Below are positions 59,245-64,000 of a DNA stretch of 64,000 bases, one piece after another. The stretch comes from Bacterioplanes sanyensis (lineage in GTDB: Bacteria > Pseudomonadota > Gammaproteobacteria > Pseudomonadales > Oceanobacteraceae), in contig NZ_BMYY01000001.1 in NCBI RefSeq assembly GCF_014652515.1, positions 116,281 through 180,280 of the forward strand, read 5' to 3'. Numbering within the stretch: the first letter of the stretch is position 1; every line of letters starts with the position of its first letter. The position numbers and the translations under genes are program-made. The notes below the pieces were generated by a model, which was not told the DNA's origin, did not search any database, and saw nothing but the letters and a program-made list of their open reading frames with translations.

Positions 59245-60426
59245 TTAACCCAGCGCTTTGGCCAATCGAGCGATGGCTTTTTCCAGCACCTCCATCGAAG
59301 TGGCAAAGGATAAGCGCATGTGGCCTGGCGTACCAAAGGCAGAACCCGGCACCAGCGCCACTTCGGCTTCGTTGAGCATTTTTTCTGCGAACTCAACGTC
59401 CGTTTCAATGCCGGCGTTGGCCATGGCGCCTTTAAAGCTTGGGAAAGCATAAAAAGTGCCGTCGCTTTCAACGCAGTCTACGCCTGGCAGCTCATTCAAT
59501 GCGCTGACCACATAATCGTGACGTTGTTTAAAGGCTTTGAGCATTTCGCCAACACACGCCTGATCGCCCTCCAGAGCTGCTTGCGCGGCTACCTGGGCGA
59601 TGGACGTCGGGTTAGAGGTGCTTTGCGACTGAATCTTTTTCATTGCCCCCACCAACTTGGCTGGGCCGCCAACATAGCCAATGCGCCAGCCAGTCATGCT
59701 GTAGGCCTTGGATACGCCGTTCATCACCACCGTGCGGTCATACAGCTCTGGGCATACGGTGACGATGTTATGAAAACCGCCTTCGGCCCATAAAATGTGC
59801 TCGTACATATCGTCCGTGGCGATGATCACATTCGGGTGCTGGCGCAGCACCTCGGCCAGCGCTTTTAACTCGCTTTCGCTGTAAGCAACGCCTGACGGGT
59901 TAGAGGGGCTGTTCAATACCACCAAGCGGGTTTTCGCTGTGATGGCGTTTTCCAGTTGCTCTGGAGTGATTTTAAAACGCGCCTGCTGATCGGTTTCGAT
60001 GATAACCGGCACGCCTTCGGCGATTTTCACCATGTCCGGGTAAGACACCCAGTACGGCGCTGGAATCACCACTTCATCGCCTGGGTTTAGCAGCGCCAGG
60101 GCCATGTTAAAGAAGCTTTGCTTACCACCGCACGACACCAAAATCTGGTTAGGCTCGTAACTTAAGCCTTGGTCGCGCTTGAACTTGGCGATGATGGCTT
60201 GCTTTAACGCCGGTGTGCCATCGACGGCGGTGTATTTGGTGAAGCCATTATTAATTGCGTCAATGGCGGCCTGCTTAATGTGCGCCGGGGTGTCAAAATC
60301 CGGCTCGCCGGCACCTAAACCAATGATGTCTTTGCCAGCCGCACGCAGCTCTGCTGCGCGATTGGTCACCGCCAGAGTGGGGGATGGCTTGATCTGTTGA
60401 ACGCGATCAGACAATTGCAGGTCCAA
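59245..60426 (-). CDS. aspartate aminotransferase (class I PLP)
   Basis: This PLP enzyme transfers amino groups between aspartate and 2-oxoglutarate, possibly also aromatic or prephenate acceptors. Seen: SDRVQQIKPSPTLAVTNRAAEL, GLGAGEPDFDTPAHIK, VLNSPSNPSGVAY, and the PLP lysine in VMNGVSKAYSMTGWRIGYVGG. The frame is open to 60513, but AGGA 8 bases before TTG 60426 fits a start with 394 residues; ATG 60441 is an alternative without a good ribosome site. It is divergent from uvrB. Confidence 0.95.
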   Translation of the reverse strand: MDLQLSDRVQQIKPSPTLAVTNRAAELRAAGKDIIGLGAGEPDFDTPAHIKQAAIDAINNGFTKYTAVDGTPALKQAIIAKFKRDQGLSYEPNQILVSCGGKQSFFNMALALLNPGDEVVIPAPYWVSYPDMVKIAEGVPVIIETDQQARFKITPEQLENAITAKTRLVVLNSPSNPSGVAYSESELKALAEVLRQHPNVIIATDDMYEHILWAEGGFHNIVTVCPELYDRTVVMNGVSKAYSMTGWRIGYVGGPAKLVGAMKKIQSQSTSNPTSIAQVAAQAALEGDQACVGEMLKAFKQRHDYVVSALNELPGVDCVESDGTFYAFPSFKGAMANAGIETDVEFAEKMLNEAEVALVPGSAFGTPGHMRLSFATSMEVLEKAIARLAKALG

Positions 60427-60591
60427 AATATGTATCCTCATGACGCAGTGAGTGAGACAGCCACAGCCCTGGCAAACAATGAGCGTCAGATCAATTGTCT
60501 GCAGCGGCCGCAATCAGGTTGCTATAACCTCTCGGCTGCCAGCAAAAAAACCGTATAATCTTAAACCAAATGTGATAGCACTGGAAACCTG

Positions 60592-62625
60592 ATGAGTAAA
60601 GCATTTGCGCTGTCATCCAAGTATGCGCCGGCCGGTGATCAGCCCAACGCCATTGAACAATTGGTCAAAGGCGTCGAGGGTGGTCTGCTGAAGCAAACCT
60701 TGCTGGGGGTCACAGGCTCTGGCAAAACCTACACCATGGCCAATGTGATTCAGCGCTGCGGCAGGCCAGCCATTGTGATGGCTCACAACAAGACGTTGGC
60801 AGCGCAGTTGTATGGCGAGTTTAAAGAGTTTTTCCCCGACAACGCGGTGGAATATTTTGTCTCTTACTACGACTACTACCAGCCAGAAGCTTACGTGCCA
60901 TCGTCGGACACCTTTATTGATAAAGACGCGTCGGTAAATGAGCACATTGAGCAAATGCGCTTGTCGGCCACCAAAGCATTGATGGAGCGCAGAGACGCCA
61001 TCATCGTTGCCACCGTATCGGCGATTTATGGTTTGGGTGACCCGGATTCGTATCTAAAAATGATGCTGCATCTGGTGCGTGGCGATCAGATCGATCAACG
61101 CAGTGTTTTGCGACGTTTGGCCGAGCTGCAGTACACCCGTAACGATATGGACTTTCATCGCGGCACCTATCGAGTGCGCGGTGAGGTGATTGATGTGTTT
61201 CCGGCCGAAGCGGATGAAGAAGCGATTCGAATTGAGTTGTTTGATGACGAAGTGGAGCAACTTTCCAGCTTTGACCCACTCACCGGTGAAGTGCTGAATC
61301 GTTTGGCACGCGTAACGATCTACCCCAAAACGCACTACGTTACACCGCGCCAGCGTATTTTAGATGCGATTGACGGTATTAAAGTAGAGTTGGATGAGCG
61401 GCTGCAGTATTACCGCGACCATAATTTGTTGGTAGAAGCCCAGCGGCTGGAGCAGCGCACTAAGTACGACCTGGAAATGATGCAAGAGCTGGGCTATTGC
61501 TCGGGCATCGAGAACTACTCGCGTTATTTATCAGGCCGGGGTGAAGGTGAGGCACCTCCCACGCTGTTTGATTACATTCCCGATGATGCCTTGGTATTTA
61601 TTGACGAATCGCACGTGACGATTCCGCAAATAGGTGCCATGTATCGCGGCGACCGCTCACGCAAAGAAACCCTGGTGCAGTTTGGCTTTCGCTTACCATC
61701 GGCGCTGGATAATCGCCCCATGCGTTTTGAAGAATGGGAGTCGATTGTACCTCAGTGTATTTTTGTCTCGGCAACGCCCGGCCCATATGAACATGATCAT
61801 CAAGATCAGGTGGTGGAGCAGGTTGTACGCCCGACAGGCTTGATTGATCCACAAGTGGAAGTGCGCCCAGCCACGGGCCAAGTCGATGATGTATTGCATG
61901 AAATCCACCAGCGTGTAGAACAAGGTGAGCGGGTTTTAATTACCGTATTAACCAAGCGCATGGCGGAAGATTTAACCGAGTTTTTGCACGATCAAAAAGT
62001 GCGTGTGCGCTATCTGCACTCGGATATTGATACGGTCGAGCGGGTCGAAATCATCCGTGATTTGCGCTTGGGCGAGTTTGACGTATTGGTCGGTATTAAC
62101 TTGTTGCGTGAAGGCTTGGATATTCCAGAAGTCTCATTGGTGGCGATTTTTGATGCTGATAAAGAGGGCTTTTTGCGCTCTGAGCGCTCTTTGATTCAGA
62201 CCATTGGCCGTGCTGCCCGTAACCTGAACGGTAAAGCCATTTTATATGCCGATCGCATAACCGATGCCATGCAAAAAGCCATGGATGAAACCGATCGTCG
62301 GCGTGAAAAGCAAGTACGCTTTAATGAAGAGCATGGCATTACGCCGCAAGGGGTGAAAAAGTCCGTCGAGGATATCTTGGAAGCTGCGCCACCGCCGGGT
62401 AAAAAAGGCAAAGGTCGCGGGCGCGGCAAGGGCCGCAAGGTGGCGGAAGATGCAGCCGGGTACAGTGATGATTGGCGCAGCCTTAACGCCAGTGAACTGG
62501 TGAAGCGCATCACCGAAGTGGAAGACAAAATGTTTAAGGCCGCCAAAGATTTGAACTTCGAAGAGGCTGCTCGCTTGCGTGATGTATTGCACGATATGAA
62601 ACAAGGCGTGATCGAAAATAGCTGA
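60592..62625 (+). CDS. uvrB: excinuclease ABC subunit B
   Basis: UvrB is the damage-verifying subunit of nucleotide excision repair. Seen: Walker A GVTGSGKT (residues 39-46), the beta-hairpin [12 protein letters not shown], the helicase motif [48 protein letters not shown], and a C-terminal UVR domain ([16 protein letters not shown]). The protein has 677 residues. A TATAAT sequence at 60554 may be its -10 box, but I see no clear LexA site upstream. A 13-bp repeat follows the stop. Confidence 0.98.
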   Translation: MSKAFALSSKYAPAGDQPNAIEQLVKGVEGGLLKQTLLGVTGSGKTYTMANVIQRCGRPAIVMAHNKTLAAQLYGEFKEFFPDNAVEYFVSYYDYYQPEAYVPSSDTFIDKDASVNEHIEQMRLSATKALMERRDAIIVATVSAIYGLGDPDSYLKMMLHLVRGDQIDQRSVLRRLAELQYTRNDMDFHRGTYRVRGEVIDVFPAEADEEAIRIELFDDEVEQLSSFDPLTGEVLNRLARVTIYPKTHYVTPRQRILDAIDGIKVELDERLQYYRDHNLLVEAQRLEQRTKYDLEMMQELGYCSGIENYSRYLSGRGEGEAPPTLFDYIPDDALVFIDESHVTIPQIGAMYRGDRSRKETLVQFGFRLPSALDNRPMRFEEWESIVPQCIFVSATPGPYEHDHQDQVVEQVVRPTGLIDPQVEVRPATGQVDDVLHEIHQRVEQGERVLITVLTKRMAEDLTEFLHDQKVRVRYLHSDIDTVERVEIIRDLRLGEFDVLVGINLLREGLDIPEVSLVAIFDADKEGFLRSERSLIQTIGRAARNLNGKAILYADRITDAMQKAMDETDRRREKQVRFNEEHGITPQGVKKSVEDILEAAPPPGKKGKGRGRGKGRKVAEDAAGYSDDWRSLNASELVKRITEVEDKMFKAAKDLNFEEAARLRDVLHDMKQGVIENS

Positions 62626-62637
62626 TGGGCTAAGTCA

Positions 62638-62700
62638 GCTAATTGAGCCAGCTAATTGAGCCAGCTAATTGAGCCAGCTAATTGAGCCAGCTAATGGGCT
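62638..62700 (+). repeat. 13-bp tandem repeat after uvrB
   Basis: GCTAATTGAGCCA is repeated four times (62638-62689), with partial copies before and after. The uvrB stop codon lies in a stem AGCTGA/TCAGCT just upstream, and the last partial copy supplies the stop codon of the convergent AraC gene. Confidence 0.9.
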
Positions 62701-63221
62701 CGTTGCTGGCGGCGCCAAGCCGCCGGCGTTATTTGATGTGCTTTTTTAAATTGACGAATAAAGTGGGTTACGTCTTTCCAGCCTAGTTCCGAGGCAATGT
62801 GCTCAACGGTGTTATCTGTGTTGATCAGGTACTCACACGCGGTAGTTAAGCGGTATTTATTAATCCACTGGCCGACGCTGTAGCCTGTGGTGTTTTTCAT
62901 TTTTGTCGCCAAGTGAGCCGGGCTTAAATGCACTGCCTGAGCAACATCTTTTAGTGATATTCCCTGTTGGCTGTGCTGCTCGATAAAGCGCAATGCTTTA
63001 CCTATGCGCGTCTCTAGCCCCAGCTGCTTGTCACTTAGGTGATGCCCTTGCTGGGCTTCGTGCACTATTAAAGTGATTAAAGCGTGCAGCACTTCCAAGG
63101 GGCTATTGTTTTCCAGCTCGGTTTGCAACTGTTTAAACAGGGATTGCGTCCATGCAAGGCGCTCAGCTGGCAACTGCACGATGGGCAGGGCCCCCTGGCG
63201 TACCTGAGCAAAGGGCTGCAT
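62691..63221 (-). CDS. AraC-family transcriptional regulator, probably missing its N-terminal domain
   Basis: The 176-residue protein contains a complete AraC DNA-binding domain (two helix-turn-helices: ISLKDVAQAVHLSPAHLATKMKNTTGYSVGQWINKYRL and VEHIASELGWKDVTHFIRQFKKAHQITPAAWRR). The part before it (VRQGALPIVQLPAERLAWTQSLFKQLQTEL) resembles the last part of an AraC sensing domain. In-frame homologous-looking residues continue upstream of the ATG (to about 63266), and a normal gene would be about 280 codons. The 5' part thus seems lost. A truncated regulator made from ATG 63221 remains possible. Confidence 0.7.
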   Translation of the reverse strand: MQPFAQVRQGALPIVQLPAERLAWTQSLFKQLQTELENNSPLEVLHALITLIVHEAQQGHHLSDKQLGLETRIGKALRFIEQHSQQGISLKDVAQAVHLSPAHLATKMKNTTGYSVGQWINKYRLTTACEYLINTDNTVEHIASELGWKDVTHFIRQFKKAHQITPAAWRRQQRAH

Positions 63222-63671
63222 GACCGAGTGTTGCTCACTCAGGCCGATGGCTGCGGCATTAAAACTTAAGGCACCTCTGAATAATGCGGTGCCCGCTCTG
63301 GATCGCCAGAGGGCTTCAGATCACGAAGCCGGTTTGCCGCTCTAGCCAGCTACAGCAAAAATCGGCGACACAGAGTTGGAGTTCTCTGGGAAGGATTGTT
63401 GAGACACCAAGGATTGTTGATGGATTGTTGAGTGATTGTTGAGACACCCATTATATGAGGATTGTTGAGAAAAGCATTGTTGAGACACCCATTTTATTAA
63501 TTTTCTAAGGATACATCTTGTTGGTGGTCCAATTTTCAGCAACATGACTTTGCGGGAAGAGTGGCTGTAGAAGAGGAAGTGTAATGAATTGCTAGCATCA
63601 TTGAGCGATTTTGGGTGTGTGTTGCCCTCAGACTGCCCTGATAATGCTGAATGCAGTGGAAGGAGGTGTCG
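63222..63671. other. gene-free region with AraC remnant, short repeats and a possible element boundary
   Basis: 63222-63266 looks like leftover coding sequence of the AraC gene. At 63269 the sequence changes to AGGCACCTCTGAATAATGC, which resembles an insertion-sequence end. A CTCTGG/CCAGAG hairpin follows near 63296. Six ATTGTTGA repeats lie at 63393-63491. No other gene is seen; the short frame of 67 codons across the repeats looks spurious. Confidence 0.5.
63393..63491 (+). repeat. interspersed GATTGTTGAGACACC repeats
   Basis: ATTGTTGA occurs six times in under 100 bases (63395, 63413, 63424, 63435, 63461, 63476); three copies carry the full ATTGTTGAGACACC form. They lie about 180 bases beyond the 3' end of the Y1-type transposase gene. 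Confidence 0.85.
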
Positions 63672-64000
63672 TCAGGCTGATCGGTTGAGTAACGAACGGC
63701 AGCGACTAAGCCCTGGCGGGCGCTGATAATTCAGTGTTTCACAGGCTTGGCGTAATTTTTCTTCACCGCCGGCAAAGGTTTTAAAACAGTCTTCAAAATG
63801 CTGGGTCATCTCTAACCATTGCTGGTCATCAATGCCTAAGCGATCGAGAATGGCCGCCGTATTTTTGGCAATAGCGCCGCGTTTATCGTGGCGAATAATG
63901 CGGCCAGTCCAGTCGACCAGTTCGAGGTAATCCATCAGCTTCATTTGAATGCCCAGCGGTATATTTTGCCGAGGGTTGCCAACGAAGGGTAATAATTCCT
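63672..64000 (-). CDS. C-terminal part of a Y1-type (IS200/REP-associated-like) transposase, 5' end outside the window
   Basis: The minus-strand frame is open to the window edge and reads ...ELLPFVGNPRQNIPLGIQMKLMDYLELVDWTGR and HDKRGAIAKNTAAILDRLGI. This is the C-terminal part that I know from long tyrosine (Y1) transposases of marine gammaproteobacteria, which have an IS200-like catalytic domain upstream. The catalytic HUH and Tyr residues lie outside the window. About 109 codons are visible; the frame ends normally with a stop at 63672. Confidence 0.75.
   Translation of the reverse strand, partial: ELLPFVGNPRQNIPLGIQMKLMDYLELVDWTGRIIRHDKRGAIAKNTAAILDRLGIDDQQWLEMTQHFEDCFKTFAGGEEKLRQACETLNYQRPPGLSRCRSLLNRSA

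Noticed and set aside
60480..60591. LexA box before uvrB
   Set aside because: I looked for CTG-N10-CAG in the upstream region and found only a CTG...CAG pair with wrong spacing (13).
63342..63545. 67-codon minus-strand frame (SQQS-rich)
   Set aside because: It is a translation of the ATTGTTGA repeats; no start context and no family.

Overview
The window is ordinary, gene-dense chromosome of a marine-type gammaproteobacterium related to Pseudomonadales/Oceanospirillales. Three things point that way: a class I polyhydroxyalkanoate synthase with a phasin, a fused tyrA-aroA gene, and gene orders that I know from Pseudomonas. These orders are mtaD-ubiG-mupP-yciK next to gyrA; gyrA-serC-pheA-hisC-tyrA/aroA-cmk-rpsA-ihfB; and the purM/purN, DUF2066-hda and wrbA-arsC-yihY neighbourhoods. 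There is no prophage, no CRISPR array and no large genomic island. The genus is not claimed.

Layout. 1-5231: end of clpB, a PrcB-like lipoprotein, a solitary ruvC, a DUF4892 protein and an RssA-like patatin. 5290-8511: prmB-aroC-MFS transporter. 8622-11403: PHA granule genes (DUF6489, phasin, phaC). 11570-14526: three small unknown or UPF proteins facing mnmC. 14656-17630: AEC transporter, periplasmic cyclophilin back to back with a SelW-like protein, SH3/coiled-coil protein, YciI. 17786-23060: rnm-yciO-trpS-scpA-scpB-rluB, followed by an opposing diguanylate cyclase. 24277-27772 (minus strand): mtaD-ubiG-mupP-yciK. 28021-38639: gyrA and the serC-pheA-hisC-tyrA/aroA-cmk-rpsA run, which links serine and aromatic amino-acid synthesis to nucleotide kinase and ribosomal protein S1. 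39569-42036: ihfB-lapA-lapB-pyrF. 42033-48485: aminotransferase, zinc-ribbon protein, ytoQ/DUF2069/wrbA/arsC operon, yihY, serine hydrolase, thioesterase. 48700-53519: DUF3422 protein, an unrecognised two-gene unit and a DUF885-like lipoprotein. 53614-57104: tRNA-Asn, dcd, DUF3108, purN, purM. 57424-62625: DUF2066-hda, aspartate aminotransferase, uvrB. 62691-64000: a probably truncated AraC regulator and the 3' end of a Y1-type transposase.

The most unusual non-coding structure is a roughly 600-base chain of perfect hairpins between the rpsA terminator and ihfB (38681-39275). It is built from a 222/223-base higher-order repeat that contains a doubled 73-base subunit. The two full copies differ only in hairpin loops. 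Smaller tandem repeat families sit just after the stop codons of the AEC transporter and uvrB, and near the transposase. The ppiA/selW pair is divergent and shares one palindromic ribosome-binding site. A DUF885-family lipoprotein has lost its metal-binding motif.

All functional calls rest on reading the protein sequences and remembered family features. No search or folding program was run.
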